Positions 40,680-49,325 are shown, counted from the stretch's first letter. The stretch is DNA of 64,000 nucleotides from Micromonospora lupini str. Lupac 08 (GCF_000297395.2 NZ_HF570108.1:2077715-2141714); one strand, 5' to 3'. The notes: generated by a model not told the origin, from the sequence alone. Translations and numbers: made by a program.

Positions 40680-41201
40680 TCACCGGGGGTGCGGCAGTGG
40701 AAGACCGGCGAGTTCCTCTGCCACGCGCTGCTCGGCCGCCTCCGCCCGCGTCGTCGCCTCGACGATCCGGGCGGTCAGCCGGCCCGCGGTCGCGCGTACC
40801 GCCATCGGCGGGGTCACCGAACCCGACGGCGGCACGACCTCCCCGGCCGGGGTGACCACGAGCCCGGCGAGGCGCGCTTCGGCGACCGCCTCCCGGGCGA
40901 GCCGACGCGCCTGTGCGAGGTCGTGCTCCCTGCCCGCCACCGCGGCGGCGATCCGGGTGTAGGCGTCGTACGCCTCGTCGAGTTGGCGGACCAGACGGCG
41001 AAGGACCTCGTCGGCCTCCTGCTGGCCGGAACCGGCCTGCCAATGGCCGGGGAGCAGGCGATGCAGCCGGCGGAGTTCGTCGGCGGCCTCGCCGACCGCC
41101 TGCGCGGCCTGCCTCCACCGCTCGCCCTGGTCGACGTGGCCCGGAGGTGGCGCGGCCACCAACCGCGAGTAGGGAAGGGCCGCCGTGCCGTCTGTCGTCA
41201 T
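40680..41201 (-). CDS. Helical hairpin protein with W-x-x-G turn (WXG100/PPE-like), 173 aa
   Basis: The predicted all-helical protein has two long amphipathic helices around the turn LLPGHWQAGSGQQEAD (near residues 49-64), similar to the WxG turn of type VII secretion substrates, and a third helix rich in Ala and Glu. The middle VVTPAGEVVPPSGSV is extended. Its ATG overlaps the stop of the upstream 88-residue gene as ATGA. It ends the five-gene minus-strand operon, 13 bp from the convergent caspase-EccC gene. A substrate or partner of that ATPase is plausible but inferred. Confidence 0.68.
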   Translation of the reverse strand: MTTDGTAALPYSRLVAAPPPGHVDQGERWRQAAQAVGEAADELRRLHRLLPGHWQAGSGQQEADEVLRRLVRQLDEAYDAYTRIAAAVAGREHDLAQARRLAREAVAEARLAGLVVTPAGEVVPPSGSVTPPMAVRATAGRLTARIVEATTRAEAAEQRVAEELAGLPLPHPR

Positions 41202-41464
41202 TCGTCGCCACCGCGAGCGAATCGGGCCCATATCTCGCCCTCGGTGACGGAGACCGAACCCGCGACGGTACGGATGACGTCGGCGACCTGGTGCAGCTCA
41301 CCGGCGAGTCGGGGCAACTCGTCGAGCCAGGCCACGATGGACGCCGGCGGATTCTCGTCGACGGCGGGGGGTTCGACCGCACCGAGCCGGTGCGCGACGG
41401 TGTCGACGCCGAAGGCGATGTGGAGGAGAGCCTCGGGATCCATGTCGAGTGATCCGTCGCTCAT
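41198..41464 (-). CDS. Small helical protein, WXG100-sized (88 aa)
   Basis: An 88-residue, acidic, mostly helical protein (LHIAFGVDTVAHRLGAV ... WLDELPRLAGELHQVADVIR). The length and two-helix layout resemble ESAT-6/WXG100 proteins, although a proper WxG turn is not visible. GGGAGG precedes the ATG. It is translationally coupled to the following 173-residue gene, which suggests a heterodimer like EsxA/EsxB (inference). Confidence 0.66.
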   Translation of the reverse strand: MSDGSLDMDPEALLHIAFGVDTVAHRLGAVEPPAVDENPPASIVAWLDELPRLAGELHQVADVIRTVAGSVSVTEGEIWARFARGGDE

Positions 41465-41538
41465 GGTGTGCCACCTCCCGGCAGTGCCTCGCACCGACCG
41501 TGTGCCCGAAGGCCAGCCGGCTCTGCTCACGGTACCGG

Positions 41539-41898
41539 TCAGAGTGGCCAGTGCTGGGAGACGAGGTCGATGGCGCCGCGGATCGCGTCCGCAAGCGTTC
41601 CACCCACCGTGGCCAGCGCCGCGAGCGTCTCCAACGACGTCAGCACCGGCCTGCGGTCCGGCTGCCGTTGCTCGCGGGCCGCCTCGATCGCGGCCACCTC
41701 GCGGCCGGCGCGGTCCGGGTCCTCGAAGTCGGCGACGTGCTCCTTCAGGGTGCGCAGCAGCGCGTCGAGCCGCTCGGCGAGGTCGTTCGTCCCGTTGTAC
41801 TGGACGAAGACGGCGTTGTCGCTGGCCATCGCCTGCTGCCCACCGAGGATCGTGTTGTGGAACACGATCGACCGGGGCGGCTGGTCGGGGTCTGTCAC
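41539..41898 (-). CDS. 119-aa protein with N-terminal prion-like motif
   Basis: Residues 14-35 contain NTILGGQQAMASDNAVF followed by VQYN, an N/G/Q-rich stretch also present at the C-terminus of the upstream membrane protein (13 of 21 identical). A charged helical segment (about 38-80) and a hydrophobic, possibly membrane-active C-terminal segment (about 86-113, TLAALATVGGTLADAIRGAI) follow. GTG start with AGGAGG overlapping the upstream stop, so the two are cotranslated. By layout it could be an effector or adaptor recruited through amyloid-type templating; no domain family is recognised. Confidence 0.72.
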   Translation of the reverse strand: MTDPDQPPRSIVFHNTILGGQQAMASDNAVFVQYNGTNDLAERLDALLRTLKEHVADFEDPDRAGREVAAIEAAREQRQPDRRPVLTSLETLAALATVGGTLADAIRGAIDLVSQHWPL

Positions 41899-41907
41899 CG
41901 GGACCTC

Positions 41908-43662
41908 CTAGTTGTGCTGCTCGAAGGAGACGTTGGAGCTGGACATCGCCTGCTGACCGCCGAAGATGTTGTTCACGTTGCCGAAGATGTTCTGCACCTG
42001 GGCCGCGCGCTGCACCAGATCGCCGGTGTCCAGACCGCGTTCGGTCAGGAACGAGACGACCGCATCCAGCACGGCCCGCTCCAGGAGCTTGGTGTACTTC
42101 CACTCGTCGAGCAGTTGCAGGTGCTTGACCGCGGCCGGCTCGGCGACGAGTTGACGCACACTGACCCGGGCGCCGTAGTCGTGCGTCCGGAACTGCTCGC
42201 TCGCGGCGAGCGCGTCGTCCATCCGGGTCTTCATGCCCCGCTCGTGCCGCAGTCGCCTGACCAGGTGCCAGCCGCTGAGCACCGAGTCGGTCACCATGTT
42301 CGCCAGCACGCCACGCGCGATCCGGACCGTCGACTGCTCGGGACGCAGCCGGTCGACAAGCGCGTACCGGGCCTTGATGGGGTACATCACGGTGGTGACG
42401 AACTCGACGTAGAGCAACCCACCCTCGACGGCGGCGTGCACGAACGCGGAGATGTCGATGCCGAGGTCCTGCTCGGGCAGCACGAGCCGCCCGTCGGCGG
42501 TGTGCAGCGGCTTGCCGGCGCCGCTGACCACGATCCGGTCGTAGTAGCGCAGCCCGCCCTGCGGATGCCGGACGATCACGTCGATCACCTCTTCCGAGGC
42601 GCGGCTGCGTGGCATCCCGGTCGCCGGGTCGAGCAGCGGGTCACCCTGCCGGCGTACGCCGTCGGCGACGATGTGCGGCATCAGGGAGAGCCCCGGCACC
42701 CGGACGGCGCGGGGCAGCGGATCCTCCCGCATCCGCCGGATCGCGGCCCGGACGTGCGCGGTCAGCGCCGGCCCCAGCTCCGCCTGGTCGATCGGCGGGG
42801 CATCCGTGCCGGGGGCCCGACCGACGGCGGGCTGCACCGCGATGGCGTACGACCAGCCGTGTTCCGGCGCGCCGCAGCCCAGGAAGGGCTCGTCCTCCTG
42901 GACGGTGATGTTGCCGTACTGGGCGCGGGCCACCAGGTCGAGCCGGCGGGCCACCCGTTCGTTGGGCAGGGTCGGCAGGACCGGTGGGATGCCGGGGCGC
43001 AGCTCGTCGGTCAGGATCTGGTGGGTGGCCCGCTCGAACCGGACGAGGACGGCCAGCGTGGCGGCGCCGAGGAGGAGGGGCATCCAGGCCACGACGCCGA
43101 AGAGCCCGGCCGTCATCCTGGACCGCAGCGTGTCGACGAGCGCGTCCGCACTGAGATCGGGGCCGGTCCCCAGCAGTGGGCCGACGAGGAACTCGAGGCC
43201 GTCGGACAGACTGAACAGGGGCAGCACGAGCGCCAGGCCGCCACTGCACAGCACGATGGTGATCAGCGTTCCGAACACCAGGAAGCGAACGGGCAGGGAC
43301 ATCCTGCGCGCTTCCCGGGAGCGCGCCAGCAGCACGGTGAATCCGAGCACCAGCCAACCGGCGGTGGCGCTGAGCGAGGTCACCACACCGATGACGAGCA
43401 GGCCGAACAGGATGGCGTCGCGGACCAGGTAGCGGTGCCGTGCCCGGAAGCAGTGCCGGACGACCGCGTTGAGGTCGAAGCCGAACGAGAGCGCGACGGC
43501 ACGCCGCTCGTCCTCGATCACCTCCCTGATCACCGTGTCGGCGTACGACTGGTCGAGGTAGGCCGCGCCGCAGAGGCGCCGTGTGGTGTCGGACAGCCGC
43601 GGCGGCACCTGGTACGACGGGAAGTCGAAGTGCTCGGTCTGCGACGCCTCGGTCACCGTCAC
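41908..43662 (-). CDS. Multi-pass membrane protein with C-terminal prion-like motif, 584 aa
   Basis: The cytosolic N-terminus (1-80) is followed by four hydrophobic spans (about 82-96, 98-113, 127-150 and 184-208), a long soluble region (about 210-555) with two alternating alpha/beta segments, and the terminal motif NNIFGGQQAMSSSNVSF then EQHN (565-584). The last residues repeat the N-terminal motif of the next gene's product. No known family recognised. It may sense envelope damage or an invader and nucleate its partner (inference). GTG start with GGGAG upstream. Confidence 0.78.
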   Translation of the reverse strand: MTVTEASQTEHFDFPSYQVPPRLSDTTRRLCGAAYLDQSYADTVIREVIEDERRAVALSFGFDLNAVVRHCFRARHRYLVRDAILFGLLVIGVVTSLSATAGWLVLGFTVLLARSREARRMSLPVRFLVFGTLITIVLCSGGLALVLPLFSLSDGLEFLVGPLLGTGPDLSADALVDTLRSRMTAGLFGVVAWMPLLLGAATLAVLVRFERATHQILTDELRPGIPPVLPTLPNERVARRLDLVARAQYGNITVQEDEPFLGCGAPEHGWSYAIAVQPAVGRAPGTDAPPIDQAELGPALTAHVRAAIRRMREDPLPRAVRVPGLSLMPHIVADGVRRQGDPLLDPATGMPRSRASEEVIDVIVRHPQGGLRYYDRIVVSGAGKPLHTADGRLVLPEQDLGIDISAFVHAAVEGGLLYVEFVTTVMYPIKARYALVDRLRPEQSTVRIARGVLANMVTDSVLSGWHLVRRLRHERGMKTRMDDALAASEQFRTHDYGARVSVRQLVAEPAAVKHLQLLDEWKYTKLLERAVLDAVVSFLTERGLDTGDLVQRAAQVQNIFGNVNNIFGGQQAMSSSNVSFEQHN

Positions 43663-43681
43663 GTCGTCATCTCCCGGCTCC

Positions 43682-44872
43682 CTAGATTTCCTTGCTGGTG
43701 CGGGTGGGCAACCCGCACGAGACGGCGATCGGGTTCCACCGGCGCAGAAATTCGTTCTTGGCCTTCTGGGACTGCTCGGAGAGCTGGTTGCCCCGCCGCC
43801 AGTTGGCGTCGAGTGAGCAGCCGGAGCTGATGGAGTGTCGCGTCCAGGCGGCGTACGCCGCGTCGGCGTCCCCGGCGTACGTGAAGGCGGAGACCAGGTG
43901 GGACCGCATCGCCGTGCCGTCGTCGAGCGCGTCGACGGTCAGTGCTCCGGCCTGGTCACGCTGGGTGCGGCGTTGCCGCGTGACGCCGTCCAGCAGGGCG
44001 AGCGAGCGGTTCAGGTCGCGGCACTCTCCCACTGCGGCGATGGCGGTGGCCAGGTCGCCGCGCGAGGCGGTCGACTCCGACAGCAGCGCGTCCACCGCCT
44101 CGGCCTGCGCACGCCGCCGCGTGTCCGGATCGTCGCTCGCCGTCGGCGTCGCCACACCGGACGCCGTCGTCGGGACCGGCTCGGGCGTCGGCGGCGTCTC
44201 GGTGAACGTCCTCTCGTCGGCGGTCGGGGTCGCCGAGGTGGACGTCGCGTCGGAGACGGCGGCGGACAGCGGCACGGTCATGCCCGCGACGAGCGCCACC
44301 GCGACTGTCACCACCACCGTGGGCACCAGGAGCTGGAGCCCTCGCCGCAGGTCACCGTCACGGCCGTCGCCACTGGCGGCTCGCGCCCACAGGTAGCCGG
44401 GTGACTCGGGTACGCCGCGGACGGCCGTCAACAGGTAGATGACGATGGCGAGCGCGGCGAGCACGTAGTGCCACAGGACCAGTCGACCCGGGACCTCGGA
44501 CGGCTCCTCGGCGCCCCGGGCGAGCGCGACGAGCAGCAGCACCAGCACCCAGCCGGCGAACAGCAGCGCGCACACCAGCAGGTCCCACAGCGGGGGAGGC
44601 ACGCCCGGCCGCGACGGCGCGCCTGTGGCCTCGCCGACGACGGGCGACGCTCCCGGGAGTGGCGATGGTTCCGGGAGTTCCGTCGTGAGAGGCGGCGTGA
44701 CCGTCGGTGCGGTCGCGAGGGGTGCCGCGCCGGGCGGCTGGGTCGCGACCGGGACCGCGCCGGGCGGAGGCTGCTCCTGCGGCACGGTGGCCGCGTCGGG
44801 CAGGGCCGAACCGCACCGTTGGCAGGTGGGGAGGGCCGCATCGGTGTCGGCCCCACAGGTGACGCAACGCAT
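43682..44872 (-). CDS. Zinc-ribbon membrane protein with extracytoplasmic C-terminal domain, 396 aa
   Basis: A four-cysteine zinc ribbon (CVTCG...CQRCG, residues 3-21) is followed by a Pro/Ala-rich linker, three membrane segments (about 96-116, 131-147 and 180-200), a Ser/Thr/Pro stalk (about 205-250) and an all-helical outer domain with two Cys (GECRDLNR, ISSGCSLD). It is the first gene of the operon containing the prion-motif and WXG-like genes. The layout suggests a transmembrane sensor with cytosolic zinc finger. Starts at ATG 44872. Confidence 0.77.
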   Translation of the reverse strand: MRCVTCGADTDAALPTCQRCGSALPDAATVPQEQPPPGAVPVATQPPGAAPLATAPTVTPPLTTELPEPSPLPGASPVVGEATGAPSRPGVPPPLWDLLVCALLFAGWVLVLLLVALARGAEEPSEVPGRLVLWHYVLAALAIVIYLLTAVRGVPESPGYLWARAASGDGRDGDLRRGLQLLVPTVVVTVAVALVAGMTVPLSAAVSDATSTSATPTADERTFTETPPTPEPVPTTASGVATPTASDDPDTRRRAQAEAVDALLSESTASRGDLATAIAAVGECRDLNRSLALLDGVTRQRRTQRDQAGALTVDALDDGTAMRSHLVSAFTYAGDADAAYAAWTRHSISSGCSLDANWRRGNQLSEQSQKAKNEFLRRWNPIAVSCGLPTRTSKEI

Positions 44873-45215
44873 CGATCACCGCCTTCCCCGGTAGGCGTTT
44901 GTCACGGTGGACCTTAGCGACGAGATCGACGTCCGACATCCTCCACCCGGGCCGGCGACGGCGATCGCGGATATCCGACAGTCCTCAGTGGAGGAAGCGG
45001 CCTTGCGTGGTTCGGCCGGGACGGCGGCGCAGATCCGGCAGGGGAGTGGTCACCCCGGCGTCAGCGGCCGTCGGCGGCGGTGATCGCACCGAGCGGCGAG
45101 CGGTCCTGCTGCCCCGTCCTGGCGCGCACTGGTCGGCCCGCTCGGGTGGCACTCCGGATCTTCGGGAACGGAGAGATACGGGGCTCCGGCTGCCCAGCGG
45201 TCGTCGACCGGGCGC
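44873..45215. other. Intergenic region upstream of the conflict operon
   Basis: 343 bp without a supported gene. It must hold the promoter of the five-gene minus-strand operon and the end of the XRE transcript. An in-frame minus ATG at 44939 starts a competing frame that runs into the zinc-ribbon gene, but its product has no recognisable features. I see no strong promoter or hairpin. Confidence 0.5.
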
Positions 45216-45482
45216 TCAGGACGCCTCGCGGACGCGCGAGTCGGCAAGCCACACCTCGGCCAGGTCGCTGAGCGCGACACCGAGGACCTCGCTGAGGCAC
45301 ACCACGGTGCCGAACGCGGGCGCCGGAAGCCGGCCCACCTCGATCTTGCGCAGCGTCTCCGGCGACATGCCGGCCGCCAGGGCCACCTCGACGAGACTGC
45401 GGCCGCCCCGTGCGACCCGAAGCGCCGCCCCGAGGCGTTGCCCAGCGGCGATCTGCTCCGGCGTGAGGGGTGGGCGAACCAT
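45216..45482 (-). CDS. XRE-family helix-turn-helix regulator, 88 aa
   Basis: A single HTH_XRE domain: LGAALRVARGGRSLVEVALAAGMSPETLRKIEVGR spans residues 17-51, with SLVEVALAAGMSPETLRKIE forming the DNA-recognition part. It is divergent from a methionine aminopeptidase gene, whose promoter has a perfect palindrome over its -10. ATG 45482. Likely represses itself and the peptidase gene. Confidence 0.88.
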   Translation of the reverse strand: MVRPPLTPEQIAAGQRLGAALRVARGGRSLVEVALAAGMSPETLRKIEVGRLPAPAFGTVVCLSEVLGVALSDLAEVWLADSRVREAS

Positions 45483-45547
45483 GTGAGCAGGATAGATGCG
45501 CCCGCACGGGCCGGCAATGTCGACCCGCCGACCCCTCCGCCCGACGT

Positions 45548-45561
45548 GGTATAAATATACC
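45548..45561. promoter_or_regulatory. Palindrome in the XRE/map divergent promoter
   Basis: GGTATA-AA-TATACC is a perfect inverted repeat with 2-bp spacing, unusually AT-rich for this genome, and looks like a -10 element masked by an operator. Confidence 0.62.
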
Positions 45562-45585
45562 GGACCAGAGAGGGAAGGGTTGATC

Positions 45586-46404
45586 GTGATCGAGCTGAAG
45601 ACCGCCGCAGAGGTCGATCGAATGGCCGTGACCGGCCAGTTCGTCGGCGAGCTGCTGGCCGAGCTGCGTGCGGTGGCGGCCGTCGGGGTCAACCTGCTGG
45701 ACCTGGAGCACCACGCCCGCCGCCGGATCGAGGAGCGGGGCGCCGAGTCCTGCTACTGGGACTACACGCCGTCGTTCGGTCGCGGCCCGTTCCGCAACGT
45801 CCTGTGCCTCTCGGTCAACGACGCCGTGCTGCACGGTCTGCCGCACGACTACGTCCTGCGCGACGGTGACCTGCTGAGCATCGACATGGCGGTCGGGATC
45901 GACGGCTGGGCCGCCGACTCCGCGCTGTCCGTCATCGTCGGCACCCCCAGCCCGGCCGACCTGAAGCTGATCGAGGCCACCGAGGTCGCGCTGGCGGCCG
46001 GCATCGACGCCGCGCGGCCGGGCAACCAGCTCGGCGACATCTCCGCCGCCATCGGCGAGGTCGCCCACCGATACGGCTACCAGGTGAACGACGAGTTCGG
46101 CGGGCACGGGATCGGTCGGACCATGCACGAGGCCCCACACGTGCCCAACGACGGCCGGCCCGGGCGGGGCATGACGCTCAAGCCCGGCCTGACGCTCGCG
46201 ATCGAGCCGTGGTTGTGCCGCAGCACCGGCAAGATCAAGTTTGACCAGGACGGGTGGACGATCCGGTCCGCGGACGGCTCGCGCTCGGCCCACTCGGAGC
46301 ACACGGTGGCGGTCACCGAGGTCGGCCCCCGGGTGCTTACCAGCCGCCCCGGCCAGGGCGTACGGCCGGACAGCCGCAGCGGGCAGTCGGCCGCGACCTC
46401 CTGA
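45586..46404 (+). CDS. map: Type I methionine aminopeptidase
   Basis: A 272-residue M24 peptidase that removes the initiator Met. All five metal ligands are present (Asp100, Asp111, His174, Glu207 and Glu238), each three residues after those of E. coli MetAP, and the catalytic His83 is in VLHGLP. The GTG at 45586 follows GGGAAGGG; a TTG two codons earlier is possible. It lacks the N-terminal extension of the housekeeping actinobacterial type Ic enzyme, so it may be a second, regulated MetAP. It pairs with a divergent XRE regulator. Confidence 0.92.
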   Translation: MIELKTAAEVDRMAVTGQFVGELLAELRAVAAVGVNLLDLEHHARRRIEERGAESCYWDYTPSFGRGPFRNVLCLSVNDAVLHGLPHDYVLRDGDLLSIDMAVGIDGWAADSALSVIVGTPSPADLKLIEATEVALAAGIDAARPGNQLGDISAAIGEVAHRYGYQVNDEFGGHGIGRTMHEAPHVPNDGRPGRGMTLKPGLTLAIEPWLCRSTGKIKFDQDGWTIRSADGSRSAHSEHTVAVTEVGPRVLTSRPGQGVRPDSRSGQSAATS

Positions 46405-46440
46405 CGAGCACTGCGGTGGCCGGTGTCGAACGTCTGCGGG

Positions 46441-47439
46441 TCATCCTGGCTCGATCGGGATCGTGACCGTGGCCCGGGTCGGGCCGCCGACCGGGCTGTC
46501 CAGCGTCAGGCGGGCGTCGATGGCGTCGAGTCGACCCATGATGCCGCGCAGGCCGGTACCGCGGCCCGGGTCGGCGCCACCGCAGCCGTTGTCGTCGACG
46601 TGGATCCGTAGCAGGTCGCCGGCCCCGTCGTCGAAGGTCACGCTCGCCGCGGTGGCACCGCTGTGTTTCGCCACGTTGGCAAGGGTTTCGGCCACGGCGA
46701 AGTACGCCGCCGTCTGCACCGCCGGTGGGAGCTGCGCGGGCGGGTCGCCGGCGACGGTGACGGGCACCGCGAGGTCGAGCGCCAGGGCGCGGATGGCGTC
46801 ACCGAGGCCGCGGTCGGCGAGGACCGCCGGGTGGATGCTCTGGGTGACGGTGCGAATGTCGCCGAGGGCGGCGGTCGCCGTGGCGCGGGCCTCCGCCAGC
46901 AGTTGCGCGGCACCGTCGACGTCGCGGCGCAGCAGCTCACCGGCCAGGCCGAGGGTCAGCGCCAGGGACACCAGGCGGGCCTGGGCCCCGTCGTGCAGGT
47001 CACGTTCGATCCGTTTCAGCTCGGCCGCCTGCTGGTCCACGGCGCTGCGGCGGGACCGGGTCAGCGTGGCGATCCGGTCGGTGAGCTCCCGCTCCCGGGC
47101 GCCGGGAGGGCGGCTGACCACCCAGGCGTGCAGTCCCACGATCGTCGCCATGCCGAGCAGCGTCCAGAACGGCCAGAAGTAGCCGCCGCCGGTGAGCACC
47201 CAGACGGTGAGGTCGGCGCACCCGATCAGGGTGCAGGCAGCGGCGTCGAGGGCGAGCCAGAGACGCCGGCCCGGTGGCACCCGCAGGGCCCGCCGCAGCA
47301 GGAGCCGGCCGAGCAGGACGATGCCGACGCCGAAGTACACCCACCGGGGCCAGAACACGCCGCGGCCGGTGACCAGCCACGCGACCGTGGCCGCGACGCA
47401 GAGCGTCCCGGCCACGGTCCTGCGGGTGGTGGCGGTCAT
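46441..47439 (-). CDS. Sensor histidine kinase (NarL/DesK type)
   Basis: A 332-residue membrane kinase. Three or four spans fill the first 110 residues (TLCVAATVAWLVTG, WVYFGVGIVLLG, CTLIGCADLTVWVLTGG, FWTLLGMATIVGLHAWVV). The HisKA_3 domain has phosphoacceptor His149 in ERDLHDGAQARL, and the ATPase domain keeps the N-box (ETLANVAKHS), DDNGCG and the G2 box GRGTGLRG. It overlaps the DUF418 gene by four bases and probably phosphorylates the LuxR-type regulator at 48681-49325. Confidence 0.92.
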   Translation of the reverse strand: MTATTRRTVAGTLCVAATVAWLVTGRGVFWPRWVYFGVGIVLLGRLLLRRALRVPPGRRLWLALDAAACTLIGCADLTVWVLTGGGYFWPFWTLLGMATIVGLHAWVVSRPPGARERELTDRIATLTRSRRSAVDQQAAELKRIERDLHDGAQARLVSLALTLGLAGELLRRDVDGAAQLLAEARATATAALGDIRTVTQSIHPAVLADRGLGDAIRALALDLAVPVTVAGDPPAQLPPAVQTAAYFAVAETLANVAKHSGATAASVTFDDGAGDLLRIHVDDNGCGGADPGRGTGLRGIMGRLDAIDARLTLDSPVGGPTRATVTIPIEPG

Positions 47440-48608
47440 CGGCGGGTGGCGCGGTAGGTGACGCGTCGCAGCAGCGTCTCCGCCGGCCCCCGGTGACCGG
47501 TGACGCTCAGAGCCCAGGCGGCGGCCAGCGAGACCAGCCAGGTGACGACCGCCGCGCCGGCGGCGGCGTACGTGCCCTCCAGGTGCAGCGCGAACGGCGC
47601 GAACAGCACCAGCCACACCGCGGACTGCAACAGGTATCCGCTCAGCGACCGTTGCCCGAGCGCGACCACCGGGGCGAGCAGGGCGCGGCCGCGGCGGGCG
47701 CGGTCGAGGCGCAGTGCCAGCAGGCCGAACAACGCCACGTAGCCCGGCCCTCCGTACTCGCCGCTCACCGCGTGGACGAGTGCCATGGCCTCGACCGTAG
47801 CGGCGTCGACGTGCACGGCGCCAGCGGCGATGAGCGTGTAGGGGACCGCGCCGACGACGGAGATGCCGAGGCAGCCCACGGCGACGCGGCGCAGCAGCGT
47901 GCGGTGTGCGGCGGGGTTCTCCAGGATGCGACGCCGGGCCGCCCAGATGCCCAACCACACGATGACGATGAACGGGAGCACGGTGGCCGTGTGCACCGGC
48001 CACTCGGCGAGACGGTCGAGGACGGACTGGCCGTACGACGAGGCGGCGAGCGACGGGTTCGGCGTGTTGGTGAGGACGGCGTCGCCGCCGCGCGCGCCGA
48101 CGAGCGCGGTCACCGCCAGGACCCCGGCGTACGCGGTCTGGAAGCCCCACAGCCAGAGCACGACGCGGTGGAACCGGTCGCCGCGACGCAGCAACAGCAG
48201 GGTGGCGACGATACCGACGATGCCGTACGCGCCGAGGAAGTCCCCGAAGTACAGCAGCGCCGCGTGGAACAGGCCGAAGACGATCAGAGCGGCGTTGCGT
48301 CGCAACAGGATCCGCCGTGCGCGGTCGCCCTGCCGTCGGGCGATCTGCACGAGGCCGTACCCGAACATCACGGCGAAGACCGGGTAGGCGCGGCTGTCGA
48401 CGAACATCGCCAGGACGGCGTTGACGACGCGCTGCGCGCCGTGCGGCGTGCCGTCCAGGCCGGGCTGGCCGGCGAACGCGGCGTTCGCGGCGTTCGCGAG
48501 CGCGATGAAGAGCAGCATGGCGCCGCGGGCGAGGTCGGGGGCGAGGGCACGGTCGGCCCGGGGAACGGGGCCCGCGTGGAGGGCCCTCGTGCTTGTGGTT
48601 GCGGTCAT
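47436..48608 (-). CDS. DUF418 membrane protein
   Basis: A 390-residue protein with about ten spans. The N-terminal APDLARGAMLLFIALANAAN and the C-terminal LGQRSLSGYLLQSAVW are the signatures of DUF418 (YeiB-like, acyltransferase-3-related). Function unknown; such genes are common beside two-component systems in actinobacteria and may code for a co-sensor or target. Start at ATG 48608. Confidence 0.87.
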   Translation of the reverse strand: MTATTSTRALHAGPVPRADRALAPDLARGAMLLFIALANAANAAFAGQPGLDGTPHGAQRVVNAVLAMFVDSRAYPVFAVMFGYGLVQIARRQGDRARRILLRRNAALIVFGLFHAALLYFGDFLGAYGIVGIVATLLLLRRGDRFHRVVLWLWGFQTAYAGVLAVTALVGARGGDAVLTNTPNPSLAASSYGQSVLDRLAEWPVHTATVLPFIVIVWLGIWAARRRILENPAAHRTLLRRVAVGCLGISVVGAVPYTLIAAGAVHVDAATVEAMALVHAVSGEYGGPGYVALFGLLALRLDRARRGRALLAPVVALGQRSLSGYLLQSAVWLVLFAPFALHLEGTYAAAGAAVVTWLVSLAAAWALSVTGHRGPAETLLRRVTYRATRR

Positions 48609-48680
48609 GTCCTCAGGCTCGTCGCTGACGAGACGCGTTTCGAGGAGCCTGGAACCCCTCCCGCGGTGGTACCAGTACCC

Positions 48681-49325
48681 CTATGCGTCGAGGTAGGCGA
48701 GGACGGCGAGGACACGCCTGTTGTCGTCCTCGGACGACTGCAGCCCGAGCTTGGCGAAGATGCTGTTGGTGTGCTTCGCGACGGCCTTCTCCGTGATGAA
48801 CAGGGCCGCGCCGATCGCCGCGTTGGACCGGCCCTGCGCCATCTGCCCGAGCACCTCCCGCTCGCGGGGGGTCAACCGGTCCAGGGGCAGCACCCGGGTC
48901 CGGCTGTCGAGCAGCTTCGCCACCACCGTCGGGTCGAGCGCGGTGCCGCCGGCGGCCACCCGGCGGACCGCGGCCACGAACTCGCCGAGGTCGGACACCC
49001 GGTCCTTGAGCAGGTAGCCGATCCCGCCGTGGCCGTCGGCGAGCAGCTCCCGCGCGTACAGCCGCTCCACGTACTGGGAGAGCACCAGCACCGGCAGCCC
49101 CGGCACCTCGGCCCGCGCCGCGAGCGCGGCCCGCAGACCCTCGTCGGTGTACGTCGGCGGCAGCCGCACGTCGACCACTGCCACGTCGGGACGCCGCGTG
49201 ACGAGCTCCCGCAGCAGATCCGGACCGCTGCCCACGGCGGCGACGACCTCGAAGCCGTGGGCCTCCAACAGCCGGATCAACCCGTCCCGCAACAACACCA
49301 GGTCTTCCGCCACCACCACCCGCAC
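48681..49325 (-). CDS. LuxR/NarL-family response regulator
   Basis: A 214-residue regulator. The receiver domain carries the acidic pair EDL and phosphorylation Asp52 in VVDVRLPP; the C-terminal HTH is LTPREREVLGQMAQGRSNAAIGAAL and ITEKAVAKHTNSIF. The 72-bp gap to the DUF418 gene and the neighbouring kinase mark one three-gene unit. GTG start. Confidence 0.92.
   Translation of the reverse strand: MRVVVAEDLVLLRDGLIRLLEAHGFEVVAAVGSGPDLLRELVTRRPDVAVVDVRLPPTYTDEGLRAALAARAEVPGLPVLVLSQYVERLYARELLADGHGGIGYLLKDRVSDLGEFVAAVRRVAAGGTALDPTVVAKLLDSRTRVLPLDRLTPREREVLGQMAQGRSNAAIGAALFITEKAVAKHTNSIFAKLGLQSSEDDNRRVLAVLAYLDA

Noticed and set aside
44358..44939. Alternative minus-strand frame starting 67 bp before the zinc-ribbon gene
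   Set aside because: It lacks features and competes with a frame that has a clear zinc ribbon and membrane spans.
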